A stretch of DNA of 21,454 bases from Clostridiales bacterium (GCA_019420065.1 JAHZHX010000037.1:1-21454); one strand, 5' to 3'. Positions 14,070-21,454 are shown, numbered from the stretch's first letter. Numbers and translations: made by a program. Notes: generated from the letters alone by a model not told the origin.

Positions 14070-14098
14070 TTGCCTTGGCAGGAATATTCCGCTATAAT
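14070..14098 (+). promoter_or_regulatory. Sigma-A promoter of upp
   Basis: TTGCCT (14070-14075) and TATAAT (14093-14098) with a 17-base spacer. The spacer contains the perfect palindrome GGAATATTCC (14081-14090). A second TATAAT at 14113-14118 lacks a good -35. Confidence 0.8.
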
Positions 14099-14138
14099 AA
14101 ATAAGGTTTGGGTATAATTCTGATTGCGGAGGGAAAAT

Positions 14139-14768
14139 ATGAGCACACTGCACGTTCTAAACCACCCCCTGATCATGCACAAGTTGAGCATCATGCGCGA
14201 CAAAAATACCGGTTCCAAGGCTTTCCGCGAGCTGCTGGATGAGATTGCCATGCTGATGGTTTATGAAGCGGCGCGCGATCTGCCCACCGAGCCTGTCGAG
14301 ATTGAAACGCCGATCTGCAAAACGACCGTACAGATGCTGTCCGGCAAGCCTATCGGCATCATTCCCATTCTGCGTGCCGGCCTTGGCATGGTGGATGGCA
14401 TTACAAATTTGATTCCCAATGCGAAAATCGGACATATCGGTCTCTACCGTGATCCTGAAACGCAGCAGCCGGTGGAGTATTATTGCAAACTGCCTACGGA
14501 CGCCGACCAGCGCGAGCTGTTCGTTGTCGATCCTATGCTGGCGACGGGCGGCAGCGCCTCGGCGGCCATTACGCTTTTGAAACAGCATGGCTGCCGCAAT
14601 ATCCGTCTGCTGAACCTGATCGGCGTGCCCGAGGGCGTGGCGCGCATTCAGAAGGATCATCCCGATGTGGATATTTATGTGGCCGGCATGGACGAGCGCT
14701 TGAATGAGCATGCGTATATTGTGCCGGGCTTGGGCGACGCGGGCGACCGTCTGTTTGGTACTAAGTAA
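14139..14768 (+). CDS. upp: Uracil phosphoribosyltransferase
   Basis: A protein of 209 residues, the standard length. The PRPP-binding loop is VVDPMLATGGS (129-139), the flexible-loop region IPILRAGLGMVDG is at 75-87, and the C-terminal uracil-binding region YIVPGLGDAGDRLFGTK is at 193-209. It converts uracil and PRPP to UMP in pyrimidine salvage in the cytoplasm. The ATG at 14139 follows GGAGGG; an in-frame start at 14124 precedes the ribosome binding site and is rejected. It has its own consensus-like promoter and is followed closely, with no terminator, by a QueG-like gene. Confidence 0.97.
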   Translation: MSTLHVLNHPLIMHKLSIMRDKNTGSKAFRELLDEIAMLMVYEAARDLPTEPVEIETPICKTTVQMLSGKPIGIIPILRAGLGMVDGITNLIPNAKIGHIGLYRDPETQQPVEYYCKLPTDADQRELFVVDPMLATGGSASAAITLLKQHGCRNIRLLNLIGVPEGVARIQKDHPDVDIYVAGMDERLNEHAYIVPGLGDAGDRLFGTK

Positions 14769-14769
14769 A

Positions 14770-15675
14770 GTGCTGGGCCGCATCAGCGAAAAAGAGATTT
14801 GTTCTATGGCCGCGGAGCATGGATTCTCCGCGGCTTATTGCTGTCTGCCGCATCCGGAGGATGGCGTTCCGCCGGAGATTGCCACGATGGTGATCCTTAT
14901 CAGCGCATATACGCCTGGCGGGAAGCTGGTTGACGCATTTTATCCTGTCAGCAACCGCGCGTATCATCAGGCTTCCGCTATGGCTGAGAAACTGGCGCGG
15001 ACGACCGGCCGTCCGGCAATGCGGCTGAACAATGTTCGCATAAAGCCTGTATGCAACCGCCTTGCCGCTTTCGGCAGAGGAATGAATACCCTGAATTATT
15101 TGACCCATTTTGGATCGCGCTTTTGCATGGAGCTGATTGGCATGGCCGCTGAAACGGAGCAAGGACTGGCATATCAGCCTGGAGTAACGCTTGCATGCGG
15201 CCAATGCAAGCGATGCATGCGGGCTTGCCCGACGGGGGCGATTACCGAAGAAGGGTTTGCGCGCGCAAAATGCATCCGCAATTATATGTTCAGCGGCAAA
15301 GCGATGCCGGAAGCGTATCGTGACCTGATCGGGACGGAGGAAGGCGCGATGGGCATTGTGGGCTGTGATATCTGCCAACGGGTATGCCCTTATAATGCGC
15401 AGGCGGAAGCGGAACGGCAGACGCGAGAAGCATTTTCGATCGAAGAACTGCTGCGATGCACGCCGGAGACGCTGGAGCGCTTTGCGCTGCTTTATGGGAA
15501 AAACTATGCCAACCGCAACAGGATTGTTGCGCAGGCGGTACTGGCTGCGGTCAATAGGCGCGATGAAGCATGCTTCCCGCTCATTTTATCCTTGCAGAAC
15601 AGCCCGTCGCCCCTTGTTGCGGAGCATGCGCGCTGGGCGGCAGCTAAGATTAAGAATTTACAGAATTACTATTAA
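14770..15675 (+). CDS. QueG-like double [4Fe-4S] protein, function uncertain
   Basis: A protein of about 301 residues; typical QueG is about 380. Two ferredoxin-like clusters are clear: CGQCKRCMRACP (143-154) and CDICQRVCP (199-207). The segment FGRGMNTLNYLTHFGSRF resembles the QueG GWxGKNTL...GSW region, and the C-terminus is helical, like the HEAT-type end of QueG. QueG reduces epoxyqueuosine to queuosine in tRNA using cobalamin. The region that in QueG carries the catalytic Asp (a VDSxP-type motif before GWxGKNTL) reads VRIKP here, so that residue is not recognisable. It may be a divergent QueG or another corrinoid/iron-sulfur reductase. The start is uncertain: GTG 14770, 1 base after the upp stop, is preferred; TTG 14755 or ATG 14806 are possible. 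Confidence 0.72.
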   Translation: MLGRISEKEICSMAAEHGFSAAYCCLPHPEDGVPPEIATMVILISAYTPGGKLVDAFYPVSNRAYHQASAMAEKLARTTGRPAMRLNNVRIKPVCNRLAAFGRGMNTLNYLTHFGSRFCMELIGMAAETEQGLAYQPGVTLACGQCKRCMRACPTGAITEEGFARAKCIRNYMFSGKAMPEAYRDLIGTEEGAMGIVGCDICQRVCPYNAQAEAERQTREAFSIEELLRCTPETLERFALLYGKNYANRNRIVAQAVLAAVNRRDEACFPLILSLQNSPSPLVAEHARWAAAKIKNLQNYY

Positions 15676-15694
15676 AAAAATATTACGAAATGTA

Positions 15695-15723
15695 GTGCAA
15701 TTATTTCGCAAGTGTGTTATAAT
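15695..15723 (+). promoter_or_regulatory. Possible promoter of the methyltransferase-protease-SpoIID operon
   Basis: A perfect TATAAT (15718-15723) has a weak -35, GTGCAA (15695-15700), at 17 bases. Its last bases form the start of the hairpin at 15721-15748. Confidence 0.5.
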
Positions 15724-15754
15724 CATTCTGTCATCTGGCAGAATGATTCTTTTT
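15721..15754 (+). terminator. Rho-independent terminator after the QueG-like gene
   Basis: A perfect 10-bp stem AATCATTCTG/CAGAATGATT (15721-15730 with 15739-15748), an 8-base loop, then C and five T. It sits 45 bases after the QueG-like stop. A transcript starting from the overlapping TATAAT would begin inside or after the left arm and so escape termination. Confidence 0.72.
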
Positions 15755-15770
15755 GTATGGAGGAAATGCA

Positions 15771-16355
15771 ATGCTGGAACGGGTTTCGGAACGCTCTGCG
15801 GCGCAGTCGTTTGGCGCAAAGGCTGGGATGCGTTTGCATGGCGCGCAGAAAGCGCTGGCGCACTGGGCGATTGTGGACGATTATAATAACATTCTGGATA
15901 TGCACTGCCAGGACGCCCGTCTGCTGCGCTATTTTTCTCAAAAATTTAATCTGCGTGCCTGCGGGATCACCGATGATCCGGAGCGAGCCAAAGCGCTGCG
16001 GCAGAATATGCCTGGAGCCGAAATATTCTGCGCCCGCATCACAGACATTCCCTGGCGCAGCGAAGCGTTTGACGCTGTTTTTTATCAAATCAAAAAGACT
16101 GAGCCGCTGCCGGAGCTCTCTTTTCTGCAAGAGGCTGCACGGGTGCTCAAGCCCGGCGGACAGATGATGATCGCCATGCAGGGGCTGCCGGAACTGCTCA
16201 GCCGCGCCGCGTCTGCGATCGGGATGATGGACGCCGATGACCGTATTACGCCGCACGCGCTGCTCAAGGGCATGGAGAAAGCAGGGTTCAGCGACGTCTC
16301 TTACCGTTTGGCGCAGCCGTTTACCGGCATTGTGATGGGATGGAAGCATTTGTAA
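15771..16355 (+). CDS. Methyltransferase-like protein (Methyltransf_11 fold) with degenerate motif I
   Basis: A protein of 194 residues with the layout of a class I SAM-dependent methyltransferase: a first beta strand ending ILDMHCQDARLL (41-52), a strand with an acidic residue near TDDP, FDAVFYQIKK (100-109) as motif IV, and EAARVLKPGGQMMIAM (121-136) as the conserved post-motif segment. The glycine-rich SAM loop, normally DxGCGxG, reads DMHCQDA here, so cofactor binding is doubtful. Substrate unknown. Start ATG 15771 is 7 bases after GGAGG. The next gene begins 14 bases downstream, so it is the first gene of a three-gene operon with a cysteine protease and a SpoIID-like protein. Confidence 0.75.
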   Translation: MLERVSERSAAQSFGAKAGMRLHGAQKALAHWAIVDDYNNILDMHCQDARLLRYFSQKFNLRACGITDDPERAKALRQNMPGAEIFCARITDIPWRSEAFDAVFYQIKKTEPLPELSFLQEAARVLKPGGQMMIAMQGLPELLSRAASAIGMMDADDRITPHALLKGMEKAGFSDVSYRLAQPFTGIVMGWKHL

Positions 16356-16369
16356 TGCAGGAGGCGAAA

Positions 16370-17017
16370 ATGGAAACCGGGAAAGGGATAAATGTTTCAT
16401 ATGCCGGAAAGAATATAACCGTATTCAATCAGCGCTGCAGGCAATGGCAGCATCCTTACGATTACAGAATACCGCAGAAGGCTACTTTGTCCAGCGCCGG
16501 CTGCGGTATATTTTCTATCTGTCATGTAGGGCAATGGCTGACGGGCAGCGTTTTCTCACCGGAAACGCTGGCGGATTTCTCCATGCAGAACGGTGGGCGC
16601 GGCGACGACGGGACGGATCGTCCGGCGCTGCTTGCCGCCATGATGGATAAGGGGTTGGCCGCGCAGTTTGGATTTTCCTATGCGGGCGATGGATTGCGCA
16701 ATGACGTAAATGCGCTGAAGGCATTTCTTCTTGCGCATCGCGGCGCGGCGCTGTGCAACCTGCGGCCAGGGCATATCGTTGCGCTGGTAGACGCTCGGCA
16801 GGCAAATGGCGAGACACAGGCGCTGGTGATTGATTCATACAGTGAAACGTTGGACGCGCGCGTCAAACCCAGCGTTTGTGAAGTGGTTGAGGACAGCTTG
16901 ATCGTTTCCTGCATGCGCAATGACCGCGGCGTGGCGGTTGGGGAACAGAAGCAGTATGCCATGTACTGGGCAGCGCTGGATACCGTGCGCGATTTTAATC
17001 TTCTTTTATTGCTTTGA
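16370..17017 (+). CDS. C39-like papain-fold cysteine protease
   Basis: A protein of 215 residues with a plausible papain-type triad: Cys45 in SSAGCGIFSICHV, His135 in RPGHIVALVD and Asp155 in LVIDSYS. The order and spacing fit peptidase C39-like proteins. No clear signal peptide or membrane helix is visible, so it may act in the cytoplasm or the family may be non-peptidase here. ATG 16370 lies 5 bases after AGGAGG; an ATG at 16355 overlapping the previous stop (TAATG) is an alternative that adds five residues. It ends 15 bases before a secreted SpoIID-like gene, suggesting a joint role in envelope or peptide processing. The substrate cannot be inferred. Confidence 0.75.
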   Translation: METGKGINVSYAGKNITVFNQRCRQWQHPYDYRIPQKATLSSAGCGIFSICHVGQWLTGSVFSPETLADFSMQNGGRGDDGTDRPALLAAMMDKGLAAQFGFSYAGDGLRNDVNALKAFLLAHRGAALCNLRPGHIVALVDARQANGETQALVIDSYSETLDARVKPSVCEVVEDSLIVSCMRNDRGVAVGEQKQYAMYWAALDTVRDFNLLLLL

Positions 17018-17032
17018 GGAAAGGATGAGGGC

Positions 17033-18754
17033 ATGAACAAGCATCCCGCTCTTCAAAAGATTGCCGCGATTTTGCTGCTGTGCATGGCGGCGTGCGTGAT
17101 TTGCGTTGCCATTCCCGATACGGCCAAGGCGGATAAGAACATCGTCCGCGTGCTTTTGACGAAGCTGAATGTGACCGACCAGCTGAATGTTTCCATGGAC
17201 GGCGGTTATACCATTGATAAAATTTCTTTTCAGCGCGGCGCCCGGGTGACGTTATCCTGCGCTACTGGCCGTATCATTGCCTATTATGAAGGAATGGCGT
17301 TTGATATGGGTCAGCAGGTTGCGCTGATTCGTCACGACGTAGCGGACGGCAAGGAAAATGGCTTGCGCCTGGGCGGAGGCTACGCGCTTTACTGCGGTGA
17401 TTTGTATGTGACCACCGATGGCCAGCAGCTGCAATGCGTGCTTCATATTCCCGTTGAAGAATATCTTATGGGGGTCGTTCCCTATGAAATGAGCGATTCT
17501 TTCCCTCTGGAGGCGCTCAAGGCGCAGGCCATAGCGGCAAGAACCTATGCGATGCGCAAAACCGGCGGCAGCGGCAGCTATGATCTGGTAGACAATACCA
17601 ACGATCAGGTGTACCGCGGATATCAAAAGGAAAATGAAAATGCGATTCGCGCGGTGCGGGAAACCGAAGGAGTCTGCGGCTATTACAACGGAAATCTTGC
17701 CATGTGCTATTATACTGCCAGCAACGGCGGGCAGGTGGAACTGGTTAAAAATGTGTGGGGGGATGCTGGGGAATACATCACCATGCATGAGGATCCTTAT
17801 GATGTTGAGAATCCGGAAAGCGTTGTAAAGCGCGTCCGGCTGCCGAAAACGCCGCAGAACGGCATAATCGTAAACCAGGCGTTCACAGACGCGCTGAAGG
17901 GCCTGCTGGCCGAGCCGCTGGCTGCGAAAGGCTTTAGCGAAGATGCGGCGGATATGCGTATTGTCGGCATTGAAAGCGTCGGGATGCATACGCCGCAAGG
18001 CGGGGCAAATTCGCTTGTCATGACGCAAATGCGTATGTCATTGCGGATTGAGGCCCGCCGCCCGGCGAGCCAGGCTGTGCAGGATGATACGGAAAAAAAC
18101 CTTTTCGCAATCCCGGAGGACGCGCGGACAGCGAATCCTGCTTCCCCAGCAAATCCTTCCCCGTTCATTGCTTTGGATGAAAGTATTGCCGTGGATGTAC
18201 CGGTATTCAGCTGTGTGGAACCACTGCTGGGGCTGTCGATCAACGGCGGAAATAATGAAATTATTACGGTAGTGGAAACGGATTCTGCGTTTGAGATCTG
18301 TTCCAGACGTTATGGGCACGGGGTTGGCATGAGTCAGCGGGGGGCACAATGGATGGCCGGGCAGTATGGTTGGAACTATGAGCAGATTTTGCGCTTTTAC
18401 TATCCTGGACTGACATTCAAAAAAGTCAATACGCAGGTAACGCTGCCTACGGCGATTGCCGCCGACTTTCTGACAACGCCGGGCCCAGCGGCAACGCCGA
18501 CGCCCAGACCCACGCTGATGCCTGCGACTCAGGAGCTGAAGAAAGGGGAATGGCGGGCGAAGGTAACGCAGATTTCGGCGAACTCTTCGCTCAATCTGCG
18601 AAGCGCGCCCAGTACCAGCGCGGAGATCCAGCGTGTGCTGTATTACGGCCAGGAACTAATTGTGATCGAACGGCTTGATGATGGCTGGATTCATGTAAAA
18701 ACCGATGCGGCTGAAGGCTACGTGATGGAAAAATTTGTTGAGGCAATTCAATAA
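17033..18754 (+). CDS. SpoIID/LytB-domain secreted protein with C-terminal SH3 domain
   Basis: A protein of 573 residues. It begins with a signal peptide or anchor (lysine/histidine then a hydrophobic stretch, about 10-28). The SpoIID domain carries the catalytic-type segment VPYEMSDSFPLEALKAQAIA (from 149) with Glu152, and the conserved RYGHGVGMSQRGAQ near 426-439. A Thr/Pro linker (about 484-500) leads to a bacterial SH3 domain (508-573, with LNLRSAPS and DDGWIHVKT). SpoIID is a lytic transglycosylase that cuts glycan strands lacking stem peptides during engulfment. The SH3 fusion and the inserted low-complexity region (about 340-395) differ from Bacillus SpoIID (about 340 residues), so this may be a SpoIID/LytB-type autolysin regulator rather than SpoIID itself. 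It ends the operon at a terminator. Confidence 0.9.
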   Translation: MNKHPALQKIAAILLLCMAACVICVAIPDTAKADKNIVRVLLTKLNVTDQLNVSMDGGYTIDKISFQRGARVTLSCATGRIIAYYEGMAFDMGQQVALIRHDVADGKENGLRLGGGYALYCGDLYVTTDGQQLQCVLHIPVEEYLMGVVPYEMSDSFPLEALKAQAIAARTYAMRKTGGSGSYDLVDNTNDQVYRGYQKENENAIRAVRETEGVCGYYNGNLAMCYYTASNGGQVELVKNVWGDAGEYITMHEDPYDVENPESVVKRVRLPKTPQNGIIVNQAFTDALKGLLAEPLAAKGFSEDAADMRIVGIESVGMHTPQGGANSLVMTQMRMSLRIEARRPASQAVQDDTEKNLFAIPEDARTANPASPANPSPFIALDESIAVDVPVFSCVEPLLGLSINGGNNEIITVVETDSAFEICSRRYGHGVGMSQRGAQWMAGQYGWNYEQILRFYYPGLTFKKVNTQVTLPTAIAADFLTTPGPAATPTPRPTLMPATQELKKGEWRAKVTQISANSSLNLRSAPSTSAEIQRVLYYGQELIVIERLDDGWIHVKTDAAEGYVMEKFVEAIQ

Positions 18755-18759
18755 GACGT

Positions 18760-18791
18760 CCCCCTTCGCTTTTGAGAAAAAGCAAAGGGGG
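18760..18791. terminator. Terminator between the SpoIID-like gene and the M24 peptidase gene
   Basis: Arms CCCCCTTCGCTTTT (18760-18773) and AAAAGCAAAGGGGG (18778-18791) pair with one mismatch around a 4-base loop. It lies directly after the SpoIID-like stop and 10 bases from the end of the convergent peptidase gene. The following T tract is short, so efficiency is uncertain. Confidence 0.7.
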
Positions 18792-18801
18792 ATCTTTCTG
18801 G

Positions 18802-19872
18802 TTATAGCTGGATCATATCGCGGGGCGCGTGATTGAGCGTTTCGCATCCGTCTTCCGTGATGGCGACCAGATCTTCAATCCGCACGCCGAAACGTCCGGG
18901 AAGATAGATCCCTGGTTCGATGGAGAAGACCATGCCGGGCTGGGCAACGGCGTCGCTGCTCATGCTTACATCCGGAAACTCATGCACTTCAAGGCCGATG
19001 CCATGGCCGGTGCGATGGATAAAGTATGAACCGTATCCTGCGTCTTCAATCACTTTGCGGGCGGCGCGGTCGATCTCGCGCAAAGGTATGCCGGGATACA
19101 CGGCGCTGCGTCCGGCGGCGTTTGCGGCGCGCACAATATCGTAAACCCGTTTTTGTTCATCGTTTGGCGTGCCCAGGAACACGGTGCGGGTCATATCGCT
19201 GCAATAGCTTTTCCAGGTCAAGCCGACGTCGAGAATAACGGAAGCGGGCGCAGAGAGCACGGTCTGATCGCTGATATGATGCGGTTCTGCGCAGTCGGGG
19301 CCAAAACAGATTAGAGGCTGAAAGCTCGGCGCGCTTGAACCAAGCGCGGAAGACGCATTGATGTAGTTTTCGGCGGCTTGCAGCTCGGTCATGCCTGCGC
19401 TGAGCGTTTGAATAGTCTGCGCAATGGCCTGATCGTTTTTGAGCGAGCTTTCGCGCATGAGCGCCAATTCCTCGCTGTCTTTGCACAGCCGTGCCTGATC
19501 GATACATGCGGAACCGACAACGGGAGTTATGTCGCGCCGCGCTTCGAGCAGGCGGATGGTGAAATGACTCGGCCAGTTTTTATCAATACCAAGGCGGCCA
19601 GGCAGCAGCGCTTCGGAAAGCAGCGTTATCGGATCCTGGGTATCGTCATATTCATGCAGCGGCAGCGCGGGAGAAGCACGCAGCGCGAACAGGCGGTTGG
19701 CATACAGGCCTACCGTACCATCGTCGCGAATATAAAGCGCTACCATACGTTCGCCGGGGAAAATCCATTGGCCGGTAAGGTAAAAAAGCGATGCGGGCGA
19801 GGAAACCAGCGTTTGCCGCAGCCCCATGCGCTGCATGCCGGAGATCACGCGGGAAAGACGGGAAGCGTTCAT
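18802..19872 (-). CDS. M24-family Xaa-Pro peptidase
   Basis: A protein of 356 residues in creatinase/aminopeptidase P fold. The N-terminal creatinase-type domain (about 1-130) is followed by the pita-bread catalytic domain. All five metal ligands are seen: Asp215 in ILDVGL, Asp226 in CSDMTRT, His290 in RTGHGIGLEVHE, Glu319 in SIEPGIY and Glu333 in VRIEDL. It cleaves an N-terminal residue or dipeptide next to proline with a two-metal centre, in the cytoplasm. The length matches the shorter Xaa-Pro dipeptidase (PepQ/YqhT) type. The ATG follows GGAGGAAA. It has its own promoter, divergent from the aldehyde dehydrogenase gene. Confidence 0.94.
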   Translation of the reverse strand: MNASRLSRVISGMQRMGLRQTLVSSPASLFYLTGQWIFPGERMVALYIRDDGTVGLYANRLFALRASPALPLHEYDDTQDPITLLSEALLPGRLGIDKNWPSHFTIRLLEARRDITPVVGSACIDQARLCKDSEELALMRESSLKNDQAIAQTIQTLSAGMTELQAAENYINASSALGSSAPSFQPLICFGPDCAEPHHISDQTVLSAPASVILDVGLTWKSYCSDMTRTVFLGTPNDEQKRVYDIVRAANAAGRSAVYPGIPLREIDRAARKVIEDAGYGSYFIHRTGHGIGLEVHEFPDVSMSSDAVAQPGMVFSIEPGIYLPGRFGVRIEDLVAITEDGCETLNHAPRDMIQL

Positions 19873-19902
19873 CTTTTTCCTCCGATACGAAGATTTGCGC
19901 CT

Positions 19903-19931
19903 ATTGTATCACTGCTGCGGGCAGAAAACAA
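19903..19931 (-). promoter_or_regulatory. Sigma-A promoter of the M24 peptidase gene
   Basis: On the minus strand TTGTTT (19926-19931) and TACAAT (19903-19908) are 17 bases apart, 30 bases before the start codon. Confidence 0.68.
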
Positions 19932-19938
19932 GCAAACT

Positions 19939-19967
19939 TTGAAAAACAATGGATTTTATGCTATAAT
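19939..19967 (+). promoter_or_regulatory. Sigma-A promoter of the aldehyde dehydrogenase gene
   Basis: TTGAAA (19939-19944) and TATAAT (19962-19967) with a 17-base spacer. It stands back to back with the peptidase promoter, the two -35 boxes being only 7 bases apart. Confidence 0.83.
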
Positions 19968-19992
19968 AAAATAAGAAACGGAGGGGAAAAGC

Positions 19993-21363
19993 GTGGAAAT
20001 ATCACAGCTTTGCCGGATGCAGCGCGCTTATTTTGACAGAGGCGAGACTTTGCAGGTTGATTTTCGTATGAAGACGATTAAAACCCTGCGTGAATGGATC
20101 GAGGCGCATACGGATGCCATTTCGCAGGCGCTGCAAGCAGATCTTGGAAAAAGCGCATGCGAGGCATACATGACGGAAATCGGTATGGTTTTGGAAGAAA
20201 TTTCCTATATGCTGACACACGTGCGCCGTTTCGCGTGCCCCAAGCGTGTCAGAACGCCGCTGGCGCAATTTCTGGCAAGCTCCTACACGCTGCCAAAGCC
20301 CTATGGCTGCGTATTGATTATGAGCCCCTGGAATTATCCGTTTTTATTGACCGTCGGCCCGTTGGTCGATGCCCTGGCGGCTGGCAATACCGTCATTATA
20401 AAGCCGAGCGCCTATGCGCCGGCTACCAGCCGTCTGCTGGTCGGCATGGCGCGCGAATGCTTTGCCAGCGAACATGTAGCTGTTATCGAAGGTGGACGCA
20501 AAGAGAACGCCGCTTTGCTGGAAGAACGTTTTGACGTCATTTTCTTTACCGGCAGCAAGGCCGTGGGACGGCTGGTCATGGAAAAAGCCGCCAGGTACCT
20601 AACGCCGGTCATATTGGAGCTGGGCGGGAAAAGCCCCTGTATCGTTGACGAAACGGCCAATATCCGTTTGGCCGCGCGGCGAATTGTATTTGGCAAATAT
20701 CTCAATGCGGGACAAACATGCGTAGCGCCTGATTATGTACTGGTACAGGAGCGCGTCCGCCGTCCGCTGATTGAAGCGCTTCGCAAGGAAATAACGGCGC
20801 AGCTTGGCAAAGAACCGCTGGAGAATCCGGAATATGGCCGGATCGTCAACCAAAAGCACTTTGAAAGATTAACGGCCCTGATAGACGCTGAAAGCGCCGT
20901 GTGGGGCGGCGCGCGGGATGCTGCTGCCTTGCGTATTGCCCCGGCGCTGCTTGAATACGCTACCATGGATTCGCCTGCGATGCAGGATGAAATCTTTGGC
21001 CCGCTCCTGCCGGTTCTTTCTTTTGAACAGCTTGAAGAAGTGCCGCGCCTGGTTGCTCGGCATCCCACGCCGTTGGCCATGTACATTTTTACACAATCAA
21101 GGCAAAATGCGCACTTTCTGCAAAACAGCATTTCCTTTGGCGGCGGCTGCATCAACGATACGGTCATTCATCTGGCCAGCACGCATATGGGGTTTGGCGG
21201 CGTGGGGGAAAGCGGCATGGGCAGCTATCATGGCAGAAAGGGATTTGACGCTTTTACGCACTATGCCAGCATTGTCGATAAAAGCACGCTGATTGACCTG
21301 CCGATACGGTATCAGCCATATACGAATAAAAAACAGGAACTTATCCGGCGCTTTATGAAATAA
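19993..21363 (+). CDS. NAD(P)-dependent aldehyde dehydrogenase, class 3-like
   Basis: A protein of 456 residues, typical of the short class 3 aldehyde dehydrogenases (YwdH/AlkH-like). Visible are Asn114 in MSPWNYPF, the cofactor segment IIKPSAYAP (135-143), FFTGS (184-188), Glu209 in LELGGKSP, the catalytic Cys243 in AGQTCVAPDY and the C-terminal GGVGESGMGSYHGRKGFDAFTH stretch that class 3 enzymes share. It oxidises aldehydes to carboxylates, probably medium- or long-chain aliphatic or aromatic ones; the precise substrate is not readable. Start is GTG 19993, preceded by GGAGGGG. A single-gene transcript is likely: own promoter before, two hairpins after. Confidence 0.95.
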   Translation: MEISQLCRMQRAYFDRGETLQVDFRMKTIKTLREWIEAHTDAISQALQADLGKSACEAYMTEIGMVLEEISYMLTHVRRFACPKRVRTPLAQFLASSYTLPKPYGCVLIMSPWNYPFLLTVGPLVDALAAGNTVIIKPSAYAPATSRLLVGMARECFASEHVAVIEGGRKENAALLEERFDVIFFTGSKAVGRLVMEKAARYLTPVILELGGKSPCIVDETANIRLAARRIVFGKYLNAGQTCVAPDYVLVQERVRRPLIEALRKEITAQLGKEPLENPEYGRIVNQKHFERLTALIDAESAVWGGARDAAALRIAPALLEYATMDSPAMQDEIFGPLLPVLSFEQLEEVPRLVARHPTPLAMYIFTQSRQNAHFLQNSISFGGGCINDTVIHLASTHMGFGGVGESGMGSYHGRKGFDAFTHYASIVDKSTLIDLPIRYQPYTNKKQELIRRFMK

Positions 21364-21377
21364 GCATATTAAAAAAT

Positions 21378-21401
21378 ACCGCCTGTCAAATGATAGGCGG
21401 T
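21378..21401 (+). terminator. First hairpin after the aldehyde dehydrogenase gene
   Basis: ACCGCCTGTC pairs with GATAGGCGGT (one G-U pair) around AAAT. There is no T run on the plus strand; the A6 before it would give a U tract on the minus strand, so it may mainly stop opposing transcription. Confidence 0.6.
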
Positions 21402-21411
21402 CAGACCATCG

Positions 21412-21445
21412 ACAAACTCTCGCGAGAAGCGGGAGTTTGTTTTTT
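21412..21445 (+). terminator. Rho-independent terminator of the aldehyde dehydrogenase gene
   Basis: A 12-bp stem ACAAACTCTCGC/GCGGGAGTTTGT with one wobble pair (21412-21423 with 21429-21440), loop GAGAA, then TTTTTT. Confidence 0.87.
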
Positions 21446-21454
21446 AATTGCAAA

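Noticed and set aside
17252..18028. Open frame of 258 codons antisense to the SpoIID-like gene
   Set aside because: The sense gene has conserved SpoIID motifs throughout; the antisense frame has none.

Overview
This window looks like chromosomal DNA of a fairly GC-rich, spore-forming member of the Clostridia. The evidence is Firmicute-type gene order (ctsR-mcsA-mcsB-clpC), a tyrosine T-box leader, spmA/spmB, a SpoIID-like protein and an AbrB-type regulator. Ribosome binding sites are strong AGGAGG-like sequences, and several promoters are near-consensus sigma-A (TTGACA-17-TATAAT type). I cannot name the genus. There are no rRNA or tRNA genes, insertion sequences, CRISPR arrays or phage genes. 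It reads as a core-genome region with several oddly divergent enzymes.

Layout, left to right. (1) 1-1074, minus strand: a PuuR-like cupin regulator followed by potA, which runs off the left edge. This is the start of a polyamine uptake operon, with its own promoter and two palindromic operators. (2) 1096-5588, plus strand: the class III heat-shock operon ctsR-mcsA-mcsB-clpC behind a CtsR box, closed by a terminator. The mcsB product has lost most residues known to be needed for arginine kinase activity. (3) 5633-5887, minus: AbrB-like regulator with a zinc-ribbon tail. (4) 6029-8914, plus: spmA-spmB, an RluA/RluD-type pseudouridine synthase with an anomalous AT-rich 3' end, and a Cof-type HAD phosphatase. 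(5) 9205-12601, minus: a Tyr T-box leader controlling an aminotransferase, tyrS and a YigZ-family protein. (6) 12730-14040, plus: a helix-turn-helix protein fused to a six-helix membrane part with a predicted external domain. (7) 14070-15675, plus: upp and a QueG-like iron-sulfur protein. (8) 15771-18791, plus: methyltransferase-like protein, C39-like cysteine protease and a SpoIID/SH3 secreted protein in one tight operon. (9) 18802-19931, minus: an M24 Xaa-Pro peptidase. (10) 19939-21445, plus: an aldehyde dehydrogenase ending in two hairpins.

Functional threads. Heat-shock proteolysis is autoregulated by CtsR at its own promoter. Tyrosine charging status should set expression of both TyrS and the aminotransferase, which makes that enzyme a likely aromatic transaminase. 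Spore-related functions appear at three separate places (spmAB, the SpoIID-like gene, AbrB).

The observations most worth following are the predicted McsB pseudokinase, the QueG-like protein without a recognisable catalytic Asp, the methyltransferase/cysteine protease/SpoIID operon, and the abrupt low-GC segment at the end of the pseudouridine synthase gene. I found no clear new defence or mobile system.
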